64,000 bases of DNA from Candidatus Methanoplasma cognatum. GTDB lineage: Archaea; Thermoplasmatota; Thermoplasmata; Methanomassiliicoccales; Methanomethylophilaceae. Position numbers and translations under genes: made by a program. Shown here one piece after another: positions 1-8,463 of this stretch. Location: assembly GCA_009777615.1 (NCBI GenBank), contig WRLM01000004.1:1-64000 (forward strand), given 5' to 3'. The notes under the pieces were generated by a model, which was given only the letters and a program-made list of their open reading frames with translations, did no database searches and had not been told where the DNA came from. Within the stretch, counting starts at the first letter, position 1. Each line of letters starts with the position of its first letter.

Positions 1-55
1 ATATCCTCATAGTAGAGTTCTGCTTCCCGGGAAGTGAACTCTACTATGAGGATAT
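1..55. repeat. Perfect 20-bp inverted repeat at the window edge
   Basis: Positions 1-20 are the exact reverse complement of 36-55. Positions 23-34 form a further 12-bp palindrome, so the first 55 bases can fold on themselves almost completely. Positions 21-55 read in frame into the esterase gene that follows (Cys-Phe-Pro-Gly-Ser and on), which matches the equivalent site of the second esterase domain near 852-866. Positions 1-20 do not encode the Gly-Gly-His expected before that site. This suggests a fold-back join at a contig end rather than a biological repeat. Confidence 0.85.
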
Positions 56-2843
56 CGGATACCAGAGCTTCGCTTGCGAAGGTGAGAACTCGTTCCACTG
101 GGGCGAGGAAGTGATGAAGTTCTTCAAGGCACACCCGAAGAATGAGGTGAAGACGACTGGATCTGTGCTCGCAGGCACATCACCCGGACACCATCTCTAC
201 ACCTATGAGGGAATGCTGTTCGATCTGGAGATTCCGGAGCAGATACTTGACCGCCCGGTTGGACTTGTCATAGATCAGCACGGATACACCATGGACGCGG
301 TACAGCAAAACAACGGAACCGACATGCAGAGGCTCGGACGGGAGTACGGATATGCAATACTCCAGCCGTCCATCCCCACAAGGAACGTTACCGTTGACTG
401 GGATGAGCCCATATTCGAAATGGTCACCATCATCATGGAAGGGCTGAACATCGATACGGACCGCATACATGTGACCGGATTCTCTCAGGGAGGAAGGTTC
501 TCATGGAGGTTCATAAGCGACCACTCTGATCTGTTGGCATCGGCAGCACCCGCGGCAAGCGGCATATCCCTCACGAATGCTGTACCCGGATGTAACTTCG
601 TTGAAGGAGACATGCCTGAATTCGAGATACCCATCCTGCACATAGCCGGATACAGGGACAGTCTATACCAGGACTCTCTCCGCCAGATCGCTGCGATAAA
701 GGATGCGTGGAACCTTGGGGATCCATACACTATCTCTGAAGATGACAACTACAAACGCACACGCTACTACAACGACAACGGCATCATAGTTGAGTTCATA
801 GAGCACGACTATTCATCCAGCGCACCGTTCCTTGGCGGATCTGTGGGCGGCCACTGCTTCCCCGGAAGCACAGTGTTTTACGAGGATTATCAATCTCAGA
901 CATTTGCCTGTGAGGACGACGATATTGCGTTCCACTGGGGAGAAGAGGCGATGAAGTTCTTCGTGGCACACCCGAAGGGAACCGTACACGAGCAACCGAC
1001 GTTTGTGGGCATAAACGTGTCTCAGGAACCGGACAAGGTCTCCTATGAAGTAGGCGAGGCTCTTGATCTGACCGGCATGACCGTTACCGCCATATACAGC
1101 GACGGAACCTACAGGATGGTCTCGAACTACTTTACGACCCCGGCAAGCGGCAAGATCTTTGACACTGTCGGAACAGAGACCATACTGGTGGCATATGTTG
1201 AGAACGGAGCACTCTTCGTTACGAACTTCAATGTCACAGTAAGCCTCCCGGCAGTGCTGGAAAGCATAGCCATAAGCGAAAATCCGGATAAGATGTCCTA
1301 CTACCCCGACGAGTCCCTCGACTTGACGGGTATGGTCGTTACCGCCACATACAGCGACGGAAGCACCAAGGCCGTCACGGATTACTTCGCATACCCGGCT
1401 GAGGGAACGGTCTTTGACGCACTCGGAACAGTGATCATATACATCGCATACGCCGAGGATGACATTACCAAAATGACGGCTTTCGAGATCACGGTCGTCC
1501 CTGTCCCCGTATTCGTGGAAGGTATAGTCGTGAGCACGGACCCGGATAAGATGTCATACACTGTTGGCGAGACCCTCGACTTGACGGGTATGGTCGTTTC
1601 CATGACGTACAGTGACGGAAGCGCGGAGGCCATTGTAGGCTACGGATCATTCCCTCAGGACGGATCTGTCCTGGACAGCATCGGATCGGTGCCAATAGTG
1701 ATCATGTATGTCAAAAACGGACTCCCCTATATAACGAGCTTTACCGTCACGGTGAGCCCGCCGGTAGTGCTGGAAAGCATCTCCGTGAGCGGATACCAGA
1801 ATAGGATATACATTGTAGGGGATCAGTTTGACATGACAGGCATAGTCGTTACCGCCAAATACAGTGACGGAAGCACGAAGCCTGTTACCGGCTACATGAC
1901 AAGCCCCGCTCAGGGTACGGTCTTGAACAATGCCGGAACACAGACGATCTACGTTGCATACTCTGAAGGCAGTGCCATGACGTTGGACTTCTTCAACATA
2001 ACTGTAAGTGAGACCTTCCTTCCCGGTACTGCTCCCGGACACTACAACTATGCCTATGGCGGAATGATCTACGATCTGGAGATCCCTGAAGAGATCCTAG
2101 AGAGGCAGGTCGGACTGATCATAGACATGCACGGCGGCGGAATGACTGCACAACAGCAGGATTATGGGTCCAACATGCGCGCCCTAGGTCAGGAATATGG
2201 CTATGTCATACTCCAACCGTCGGCACCGAGAGGGATGATGGGCCTTGAGTGGGACGAACCGGTATGGGCGATGGTCAACGCGGTCATCGATGAACTGAAC
2301 ATCGACGAGAAGCGCATCCATGCGATGGGCTTCTCGGCGGGCGGAGCATGGACATGGCGCACCCTGCGCGACCACTCCGATGTGATCGCATCGCTGGCTC
2401 CTTTGAACAGCGGATATGGGACCGAAGCGATCAGATACGTCCCGAGCGAGGAAGACCCGCCTAAGGCGGAGATCCCGGTCTTTATCTCGTTCGGACTGAA
2501 CGACCCGATAGTGCCGATGGATACCCGCGCGTGGCCAATACTGAACCCCTTGCTGGAGGTATGGGACATGGATGTGAACGCAGGCGTGGTGATCGCCGGA
2601 GATGATACTTACGAACGCGTTCGCTACACGAATGCGAACGGGAACGTCGTGGAAGTGATCTTCCACGAGTATGTCTCAACCGGTACCATGCCGAGTTCAT
2701 CGACAGGCATGGCCGGCGGCCACTGCTTCCCGGGTGCAGATCCGCAATATGCACAGTACACCCCATACGGCTGCGAGGGCGTGAGCTCATTCCACTTAGG
2801 TGAGGAGGTCATTAAGTTCTTCATCGAACACCCGAAGCCCTGA
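21..2843 (+). CDS. Modular secreted esterase (PHB-depolymerase/CE1-like) with four Ig-like repeats, 5' truncated
   Basis: The reading frame is open from the window edge, so the N-terminus is missing. From position 21 the order is: the tail of one esterase domain (CFPGS, then FHWGEEVMKFF), a full alpha/beta-hydrolase domain (about 170-990), four Ig-like repeats of about 80 residues (about 1000-2010; each has LTGM or MTGI, YSDG and a final beta strand resembling bacterial Ig-like group 3), and a further hydrolase domain (about 2020-2840). The nucleophile elbows are GFSQGG (Ser at 483-485) and GFSAGG; a conserved GGHCFPG near 846 and 2710 probably carries the catalytic His. The family includes feruloyl and acetyl-xylan esterases and PHB depolymerases. 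The protein probably acts outside the cell on plant-derived or polymer esters. The substrate is not predictable. The gene ends in TGA. Confidence 0.8.
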   Translation, partial: CFPGSELYYEDIGYQSFACEGENSFHWGEEVMKFFKAHPKNEVKTTGSVLAGTSPGHHLYTYEGMLFDLEIPEQILDRPVGLVIDQHGYTMDAVQQNNGTDMQRLGREYGYAILQPSIPTRNVTVDWDEPIFEMVTIIMEGLNIDTDRIHVTGFSQGGRFSWRFISDHSDLLASAAPAASGISLTNAVPGCNFVEGDMPEFEIPILHIAGYRDSLYQDSLRQIAAIKDAWNLGDPYTISEDDNYKRTRYYNDNGIIVEFIEHDYSSSAPFLGGSVGGHCFPGSTVFYEDYQSQTFACEDDDIAFHWGEEAMKFFVAHPKGTVHEQPTFVGINVSQEPDKVSYEVGEALDLTGMTVTAIYSDGTYRMVSNYFTTPASGKIFDTVGTETILVAYVENGALFVTNFNVTVSLPAVLESIAISENPDKMSYYPDESLDLTGMVVTATYSDGSTKAVTDYFAYPAEGTVFDALGTVIIYIAYAEDDITKMTAFEITVVPVPVFVEGIVVSTDPDKMSYTVGETLDLTGMVVSMTYSDGSAEAIVGYGSFPQDGSVLDSIGSVPIVIMYVKNGLPYITSFTVTVSPPVVLESISVSGYQNRIYIVGDQFDMTGIVVTAKYSDGSTKPVTGYMTSPAQGTVLNNAGTQTIYVAYSEGSAMTLDFFNITVSETFLPGTAPGHYNYAYGGMIYDLEIPEEILERQVGLIIDMHGGGMTAQQQDYGSNMRALGQEYGYVILQPSAPRGMMGLEWDEPVWAMVNAVIDELNIDEKRIHAMGFSAGGAWTWRTLRDHSDVIASLAPLNSGYGTEAIRYVPSEEDPPKAEIPVFISFGLNDPIVPMDTRAWPILNPLLEVWDMDVNAGVVIAGDDTYERVRYTNANGNVVEVIFHEYVSTGTMPSSSTGMAGGHCFPGADPQYAQYTPYGCEGVSSFHLGEEVIKFFIEHPKP

Positions 2844-2870
2844 GATCGAGGAGTACCCCTAACAAACCTC

Positions 2871-2921
2871 TTCCATAAACTTCTTCCATAAACTTCTTAC
2901 AAAAACACTTCCATAAACTTC
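2871..2921 (+). repeat. Short direct repeats ahead of the thioredoxin gene
   Basis: The 13-base unit ttccataaacttc occurs at 2871, 2884 and 2909. The first two copies are tandem. The second and third are followed by ttacaaa, giving a 25-base period. The array lies between the esterase stop and the ribosome binding site of the next gene (aaagaggag near 2926-2934). It may arise from slippage or act as a regulatory leader. Confidence 0.8.
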
Positions 2922-2943
2922 TTACAAAGAGGAGTGAATCATA

Positions 2944-3516
2944 ATGAACAAGAAGGTCATAATAGCCGTCTTAGCAATATTAATTATCGGCGCCGTCTTA
3001 GCGGCGGCCTATTTTGTCCTATCGGACAATGAAAAGAATGAACCCGAGTTCACCGAAGAAGAACTGATCGCTTTCGGTGTCACGGTGTATGACGAAGAAA
3101 TGAGGATCGTTCTTCATGATGTGACCACATTGGAGGGCGTTCCTTTTGACAGCGGCGACATTCCCAAGAAGTACGTCCTGCTGACCTTTTGGGCCACCTG
3201 GTGCCCTGATTGCGATGTGGAGAACCCGTCCTTACAGCGATTATACGACGAACGCGCAGACGATAAGTTCACTGTCCTGACGATCTCCATTGATACGTCT
3301 TTGAGTGCAGTAAAGAACTATCTTGAAGATAATGAGTACGATTTCCCGGTTCTGATCAATCTCAAGAACAACCTCTGGGAGGAGTACTTCCCTACGATAC
3401 CCACAAGCTTTTTGCTAAATCCTGACGGGAAAGTCATCGCGAAGATAGTCGATAGCACAGACTGGGACAGTGAGGAAGCATCGCGGATACTGGACTATCT
3501 GATGAGCTTGTCATGA
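2944..3516 (+). CDS. Membrane-anchored TlpA/ResA-like thioredoxin
   Basis: A 190-residue protein with one N-terminal membrane segment (residues 5-26) that works as signal anchor, so the thioredoxin domain faces outside. The active site is WCPDC (Cys87 and Cys90) within TFWATWCPDC, and the cis-proline loop is TIPTSFLLNPDGK, as in the TlpA/ResA/AhpC-TSA group. It probably reduces or isomerises disulfides of exported proteins; the upstream esterase keeps Cys residues by its catalytic His and is a possible client (inference). A good ribosome binding site (gagg, about 10 nt upstream) supports the ATG at 2944. Confidence 0.85.
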   Translation: MNKKVIIAVLAILIIGAVLAAAYFVLSDNEKNEPEFTEEELIAFGVTVYDEEMRIVLHDVTTLEGVPFDSGDIPKKYVLLTFWATWCPDCDVENPSLQRLYDERADDKFTVLTISIDTSLSAVKNYLEDNEYDFPVLINLKNNLWEEYFPTIPTSFLLNPDGKVIAKIVDSTDWDSEEASRILDYLMSLS

Positions 3517-3560
3517 TGCGGGAGATCTAAGCATATAGAAAAAACGCACAAACGGTCACA

Positions 3561-3593
3561 ATAAGGACGTCGCGTCCAAGAAGGCGTCCTTAT
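3561..3593 (+). terminator. Hairpin downstream of the thioredoxin gene, with an alternative fold
   Basis: A perfect 9-bp stem pairs 3561-3569 with 3585-3593. An overlapping alternative hairpin pairs ggacg (3565-3569) with cgtcc (3573-3577), so the two folds exclude each other. The position 45 bases after the thioredoxin stop suits transcript 3'-end formation or a switch. No long T run follows. Confidence 0.4.
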
Positions 3594-3613
3594 AATCTTA
3601 CTTTAAGTAGTGT

Positions 3614-3685
3614 AGATGATGAACAGTAGGAGGTCCGAACCCCCTGCGGTGAGGTAAGGAGCCCATAGTGTTGTTCATAACAGTT
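3614..3685 (+). ncRNA. Candidate small structured RNA
   Basis: A 7-bp basal stem pairs atgaaca (3619-3625) with tgttcat (3672-3678). Inside it a hairpin pairs 3628-3634 with 3639-3645 (one mismatch, loop CCGA), followed by a purine-rich segment with ggtgagg and aagga that could form a kink-turn. An ACA triplet lies just past the basal stem (3680-3682), which recalls archaeal H/ACA guide RNAs. A box-C-like atgatga is also present at 3616 but I see no matching CUGA box. The rest of the gap up to the ligase gene holds nothing I can name. Confidence 0.25.
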
Positions 3686-3809
3686 AGGGATCATTTCCTA
3701 TAACTTATATCATTGAAACTCCAACTCGCAAGTCGGAAGTATTTGTCTCCGCACGTCCGGACCCGGAGCAATGGCATGGGATCAAGATCGACATTCCTGT
3801 TCCAGGCCG

Positions 3810-5555
3810 TTATCCTTTATCCCCTGTCTGCATCTCATACATGCTCAGGACCTCGTTTGCCGTCATGCACTCTTCCGGACCCTTGTCGTCCCTTACGCGG
3901 CCGGTGAATCTCGGGAACCTGAGGCCGAGGCCCGCATCCTCTTTGACGATGTCCCTTGCCGCCGTATGAATCGGGCTCAGGCTGATCTCCGCGGCGACGA
4001 CCTCAAGCACTATCGTAGGCAGGAACCAGACATCCGGTATCATCTGGGCATCCACCGTATGCGGGCGCCCTTCGCTGAGGTATCCGTCGAGCAGGTCCGG
4101 CAGACCGGCAAGGAACGCGTCGTCGAATCCCGTTCCTAATTTGCATACGGTGCAGTAATGTCCGGTCTCCTCATCGAACACCGCCATCAGAAGAGCGCCG
4201 TATTTCCCCGCTCTTTTACCCCTGCCGTGGAAGGCGCCCACTACCGCAAGGTCGAAGGAATCTGTCAACGCTTCCTCGTAATCCTTTTTGTATTTTATCC
4301 AAAGGAATCCTCTTGACCCAGCCCTGTATTCCGAGGACAGCGACTTTGACATTATCCCCTCGCATTTTTTGCCCAGCGCCCGGTTGAAGAAGTCCTCTCC
4401 CCCTTCCGGGGTGCTGATGATCTCCATCGTTGTGAGCTGCACCTTCTCCGACATGCCGAAGATCTCGGCAAGTCTCGACCTTCTTTCCTCGAACGGCCGG
4501 ATGGTCATATCCTCACCGCCGGCAAGAAGCATGTCGAACATGAACATCTTGACCGGATGGTCCTCCACCGCCTTGTCCATGCCGTGCTTCTTCCTGCGGT
4601 GAGTGACATTCTGGAAAGGAAGCATTCCTCCCTCATTATCCACGGCCACGCACTCCCCTTCCACAATGGCCTCGTCCGCTCTGCATTGTTTTCTTAATTC
4701 CGCGGCGATGTCGGGGAAGTTGGAGGTAAGGTCCTCCATGCGTCTTGAGTATAACTTAACGGAATCTTTGCCGATGTGGGCCTGCACCCTTATTCCGTCG
4801 TATTTGAACTCCATAGCGCACTTTCCGCCCATCCGCTCCAGTATCATGGGTATAGACGGCAGGCGCTCGGCTAGCATGACCTTTATCGGGCTGCCGACGG
4901 CAACCTTCATTTCCCTCACGGCACCGACTCCGCCGACGGCGAGGGTCTCCGCAACGAGACCCAGGTCGCATGTTATGTTGAACGCCCTCTCTATCTCCGG
5001 GCGGTCCTCTTTAGTTCCGAAAGCATCGGCCAGCGCTTCAAGCATGGTCATCGACCCGGCCCCGATCCTCATTCTCCCGGTGACGATCCTGCACAGGTAC
5101 CTTGCCTCGACCGGACCGGAGTCCATCAGAAGGTTCGATAGATATTTCATCTTCTTATCCTGCGAGTCCCGGCCTTCGGCGTTCTCTATGAGCGTCAGAT
5201 TCTTAAGGACCTTCTCAAGGGTCAGAGGCTCTGAGAACAGCGCCGCCTGCTTCCGCTCCTTTATCAGAGCTTCGGCGATCGCTCCCGGGTCCCCCTTCTC
5301 TTTCCAAAGGCCGTCTATCTTTTTCTCCGACGCGCCGGACACGAATGCGATGGATCTCAGGACAAGCTTATCGGCCATGCCGAGCTCCGCGGCGAAGAAG
5401 TCCGGGTGCAGTTTTCCCTGTGAAAGGTACACAGTGTTCCTCAGCGAGGCCGGGTCGAGCTTTTTGAAGAAGTCGGAGAATATAGATGTCATCTCAAGAC
5501 GGCTGCTCGTCCCTTCCAGCCTGTCGAACACATCCGCGATCTCAGAGAACAGCAT
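3810..5555 (-). CDS. lig: ATP-dependent DNA ligase
   Basis: The 581-residue length is normal for the archaeal/eukaryotic ligase I family. The order is an N-terminal DNA-binding domain (1-215), the adenylation domain with motif I EFKYDGIR (adenylated Lys251), the SRRMEDLT and MFDMLL segments, IMSKSL and WIKYKKDY near motifs IV-V, then an OB-fold domain. It seals nicks in replication and repair. The gene lies 26 bases after the helicase gene on the same strand, which suggests a repair operon. It starts ATG and ends TAA. Confidence 0.95.
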   Translation of the reverse strand: MLFSEIADVFDRLEGTSSRLEMTSIFSDFFKKLDPASLRNTVYLSQGKLHPDFFAAELGMADKLVLRSIAFVSGASEKKIDGLWKEKGDPGAIAEALIKERKQAALFSEPLTLEKVLKNLTLIENAEGRDSQDKKMKYLSNLLMDSGPVEARYLCRIVTGRMRIGAGSMTMLEALADAFGTKEDRPEIERAFNITCDLGLVAETLAVGGVGAVREMKVAVGSPIKVMLAERLPSIPMILERMGGKCAMEFKYDGIRVQAHIGKDSVKLYSRRMEDLTSNFPDIAAELRKQCRADEAIVEGECVAVDNEGGMLPFQNVTHRRKKHGMDKAVEDHPVKMFMFDMLLAGGEDMTIRPFEERRSRLAEIFGMSEKVQLTTMEIISTPEGGEDFFNRALGKKCEGIMSKSLSSEYRAGSRGFLWIKYKKDYEEALTDSFDLAVVGAFHGRGKRAGKYGALLMAVFDEETGHYCTVCKLGTGFDDAFLAGLPDLLDGYLSEGRPHTVDAQMIPDVWFLPTIVLEVVAAEISLSPIHTAARDIVKEDAGLGLRFPRFTGRVRDDKGPEECMTANEVLSMYEMQTGDKG

Positions 5556-5581
5556 GGCATCATCCGTATGTTATCGGCCTA

Positions 5582-7135
5582 TTAGAAGTCTCCCAGTTTC
5601 ATCTGGCCTTCTTCCGCTGATAGTGATAATTCTTTATTCAGCTTCTCCAGCCTTGAGCGCATTTGATCTTCCTTCCTCTTGCTGGAGCTTTCGAACACCT
5701 CGTCCATCGTCCCCTTCGCGACGAGGACGAACACTTCCCCGTCATTCTTTCTCCCGGTACGTCCGCGCCTTTGTATGGTCCTGATCTCCGACGGCACTGG
5801 TTCATAGAAGATCACGGCGTTCGTACTTGCGACGTCCAGCCCCTCCTCTCCGACGGAGGTCGCCACTATGACGTTCCTGGCGCCGCTCCTGAATTCTTCC
5901 AGGACTCCCATCTGCTCCTTCTGCCGGAGGCCGCCGTTGGATTGTCCGATAAGCTTCCCTACCTTTGCCCCCCCTATGGATGACAGTTTCTCCACCAGGA
6001 TGTCGCATGTGTCTCGGTACTGAGTGAAGACCATGACCTTGGACGAAGGATCGGAACTCAGTATCTGGCTCACAAGACTCATGAGCTTCGAGACCTTGGG
6101 GTGCTCTGTCTTGCTCCCGGAGACCATGTCCCAGGCGTCAAGATATTCCTTTCTGGCGACAAGTTCCTTTCCGCCTTTGTTCCCCTTCTGCGCTTGCCCC
6201 TCCTCTATCAGTTTCGCCATGTACGACCTAAGCGAGCTCATTCCCTGGGTCTCGGCCAGATTGATCGCATGCAGTATCTTTATGCAGATCGATTGGACAG
6301 TGAGGCCGCGGTACAGGGTGGCGGATCTCTCCCCCCTTCTCAACCTTTTCTGGAGGCTCTCCCCGATCATCAGCATATGCGTTGTGGATGGAGGCCAATT
6401 CTCTTTTGTAAGTCTAAGGTCGGTGAGCTCCAGGAAATAGTGGTCAAGCAGCCTCTTTAAGAGATCGGATATGTCCAAAAGCTCCCTGGGCATGTTTACT
6501 TCTATCTTTTTGACGTATGTGTCGTGTATGTACGGCGCGACGTCCGGGTCCTCCTCGGTCCTGATATCGATCCGAACGAACCCGAGGTTCCTGCAGACTT
6601 CCTCCACCTTCTTGATGTCGCCGCCGGGCGACGCCGTGAGCCCGACGGACCGATTATCTTTGGTGCAGTGTTCCGCGACCGTCACATAGGCGTAGTTCCC
6701 CGTGCCCCTGTGCGCCTCGTCGTATATCACCAGTCCGAAATCCCCCATGTCGTACCTCCCGTTCTCCAGATCGTTGGCTATGCACTGGGGGGTGGATATG
6801 ATCAGATCGTTCTCGTCCGCCATCTTCTTCCTCGTATCGGCTTTCATGAGGCCGTTCATGACGCCGATCTTCGTCTCGGCCAGAAGGTTAGAGAACACGG
6901 ACGCATGCTGATCCACAAGAGGCTTCGTCGGTGCCATCAAAAGGACCTTTTTACCTTCCTGAAGCACCATGGCCGTCACGTAAAGGGCTATGATGGTCTT
7001 TCCGAGGCCGGTGGGGAGGACCACAAGCGTGTTGGCATTCAGGCAGTCCCTCGCCAGGGTCATCTGATACTTTCTTTCTTCCACCGTATCCGGGATTATC
7101 TTCGGATGAGAGATGTAGCCCATACTGAACCGCAT
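5582..7135 (-). CDS. Hef/FANCM-type superfamily 2 helicase without the nuclease domain
   Basis: 517 residues. Walker A is PTGLGKT (41-47), motif II is DEAH (139-142), motif III is TASPGG, and the C-terminal RecA domain ends with GEEGLDVAS and QRRGRTGRK. The order and the insert between the two helicase halves match archaeal Hef and eukaryotic FANCM/Mph1, which remodel stalled forks and branched DNA. Euryarchaeal Hef usually continues into an XPF-type nuclease plus HhH domain. Here the protein stops soon after the helicase core, so a nuclease, if used, must come from another gene. An alternative start is Met5. The ligase gene lies just downstream. Confidence 0.85.
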   Translation of the reverse strand: MRFSMGYISHPKIIPDTVEERKYQMTLARDCLNANTLVVLPTGLGKTIIALYVTAMVLQEGKKVLLMAPTKPLVDQHASVFSNLLAETKIGVMNGLMKADTRKKMADENDLIISTPQCIANDLENGRYDMGDFGLVIYDEAHRGTGNYAYVTVAEHCTKDNRSVGLTASPGGDIKKVEEVCRNLGFVRIDIRTEEDPDVAPYIHDTYVKKIEVNMPRELLDISDLLKRLLDHYFLELTDLRLTKENWPPSTTHMLMIGESLQKRLRRGERSATLYRGLTVQSICIKILHAINLAETQGMSSLRSYMAKLIEEGQAQKGNKGGKELVARKEYLDAWDMVSGSKTEHPKVSKLMSLVSQILSSDPSSKVMVFTQYRDTCDILVEKLSSIGGAKVGKLIGQSNGGLRQKEQMGVLEEFRSGARNVIVATSVGEEGLDVASTNAVIFYEPVPSEIRTIQRRGRTGRKNDGEVFVLVAKGTMDEVFESSSKRKEDQMRSRLEKLNKELSLSAEEGQMKLGDF

Positions 7136-7184
7136 TCGGAATAGAATAATAAAAAGTTGTTTGGGAGGTCGCCGAAAGTGACGC

Positions 7185-7511
7185 TTAACGGCAGCCGCCG
7201 CCGCAGGAGGAGCAGCCGCTGAAATTGGGGTCGCGTATGGTCAGGCCGGTCCCGAAATTGGGGTCGTCCACGAACTCTATGACGCAGCCCTCAAGCGCCT
7301 GCTGGGTGTCGCCGTCGTAGTATATCTCGAAGGCAGAGGCGCTCTTGTCGACGATGTCCCCGTCGGCGGTGCCCTGCTGGAAGGACATCCCGAACTGAGG
7401 CCCGGAGCATGCGATCCCGGAAAGGTAGATCTTGATACCGTATCCGGTTTTCTGGTTTTTCTCCAGGAGATCGGTGATGAACTTCTCCGCATCAGGTGTG
7501 ATTTGTACCAT
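7185..7511 (-). CDS. HesB/IscA-like iron-sulfur protein
   Basis: A 108-residue protein of the HesB/IscA/ErpA fold. The first conserved Cys lies in GIACSGPQF, and the C-terminus is Cys-rich (GCSSCGGGCR). That tail has more Cys than the usual CGC motif of A-type carriers, so it may be a diverged HesB-like member rather than a classic carrier. The ATG at 7511 is chosen because the family homology begins at VQITPDAEKF. The longer reading frame runs into the gene upstream. Probable role: binding or delivering Fe-S clusters in the cytoplasm. Confidence 0.75.
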   Translation of the reverse strand: MVQITPDAEKFITDLLEKNQKTGYGIKIYLSGIACSGPQFGMSFQQGTADGDIVDKSASAFEIYYDGDTQQALEGCVIEFVDDPNFGTGLTIRDPNFSGCSSCGGGCR

Positions 7512-7591
7512 AATGATCGCCACTGAATGGGACACGGGGTATAAATAATCAATCGGGCGGTAATATTTTGAGTAGAATCGACCGGCGGCGG

Positions 7592-7972
7592 TCATTTCTC
7601 GTCTGAAAACATCTCCGCATATTCCCTTAGCGCATACGACTGGGAACGGGTCATTGCCATGTAAGATCCTATGAGGATGCTTTCCAGTATCTCACCCTTC
7701 GTGGCTCCTGCCTGCGCGGCATGATGCATCTGGACCCTTACGCAATGCTGTCCGCCCAAAGCGGCCGCCGCGGAAACAGCGGCAAGATATCTTGTTTTCT
7801 GGTCGAGTTCCCCCCTTCCCTCCAGCACAGCTTTTCCGAGGTTCGCAGCGGGTATGAACATGTCCGGGCGTTCGGACAGGACCTGGTTCACGACCGGTAT
7901 GAAACCGTACTGTTCCTCAATGGCCTTCAGTATCTTCTCGGTGATCTCCTTTTCTTTAAGATCTTCCTGCAT
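7592..7972 (-). CDS. AhpD-like carboxymuconolactone decarboxylase family protein
   Basis: A 126-residue all-helical protein. The core GGQHCVRVQMHHAAQAGAT resembles the AhpD/CMD signature, in which a CxxC pair followed by His does peroxidase-linked redox work. Only the first Cys is present here (CVRV), so the classical disulfide chemistry is doubtful. It lies 53 bases after arsC on the same strand. CMD-like proteins are often found beside arsenic and redox genes, so a stress role is plausible but inferred. Confidence 0.75.
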   Translation of the reverse strand: MQEDLKEKEITEKILKAIEEQYGFIPVVNQVLSERPDMFIPAANLGKAVLEGRGELDQKTRYLAAVSAAAALGGQHCVRVQMHHAAQAGATKGEILESILIGSYMAMTRSQSYALREYAEMFSDEK

Positions 7973-8025
7973 GGTGCTTCATGGTGTTTGGTATTAACAT
8001 ACTTTGTCCGTTTGCTGATGCGCTG

Positions 8026-8463
8026 TTATTGATCAAGGCGCTCTTTCAGATCCATGATCCTTTTTTCTATTTGTCTTATTATTTTGATGAATTCCTCATC
8101 GCTCTTTCCGGCGGGGTCGTCAATTCCCCAATCCTCGCTGTGTTCGCAGGGGAGGAAAGGACATCGGACATCACAGCCCATTCTGACCGCAATATCCACG
8201 GTTGGAATGTCGGTCATCAGTTTCGGACATTGCGTTTTTTCCATATCGATATCGTACATATGTCTCATCAGCCGGACAGCGTCGCGATCGATATGCGGTC
8301 TGATCTCCGTTCCCGCAGAATATGCGTCGATCACACCTCCGGCAAGATGTCCGCAAAGGGCCTCCGCTATCTGAGAACGGCAGGAATTATGCACGCAGAT
8401 GAACGCAACCCTGGTCTTTCTTGGCCTTGTGGCCATAGGGAGTTTTGGCGACTCAATTCCCAT
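8026..8463 (-). CDS. arsC: Arsenate reductase, low-molecular-weight phosphatase type
   Basis: About 145 residues. The phosphatase loop is CVHNSCRSQ (C-x5-R), followed later by the redox pair in CPFLPCEH and by [10 protein letters not shown], as in thioredoxin-coupled ArsC. The protein would reduce arsenate to arsenite, which the neighbouring Acr3 expels. The ATG at 8463 is preceded by gagggg at a good distance and gives an 11-base overlap with acr3. An earlier ATG at 8490 is possible but has a poorer ribosome binding site. Confidence 0.88.
   Translation of the reverse strand: MGIESPKLPMATRPRKTRVAFICVHNSCRSQIAEALCGHLAGGVIDAYSAGTEIRPHIDRDAVRLMRHMYDIDMEKTQCPKLMTDIPTVDIAVRMGCDVRCPFLPCEHSEDWGIDDPAGKSDEEFIKIIRQIEKRIMDLKERLDQ

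Noticed and set aside
2871-2921. Possible CRISPR array
   Set aside because: The repeats are only 13 bases, nearly tandem, and lack spacers of uniform length. No cas genes are nearby.
3628-3645. tRNA T-arm-like ggtccgaacc
   Set aside because: No acceptor, D or anticodon arms can be built around it; GTTC is replaced by GTCC.
4603-5784. 393-codon open frame on the plus strand opposite the ligase gene
   Set aside because: It is antisense to the clearly coding DNA ligase and helicase genes, is Ser/Arg-rich low-information sequence, and has no family pattern.
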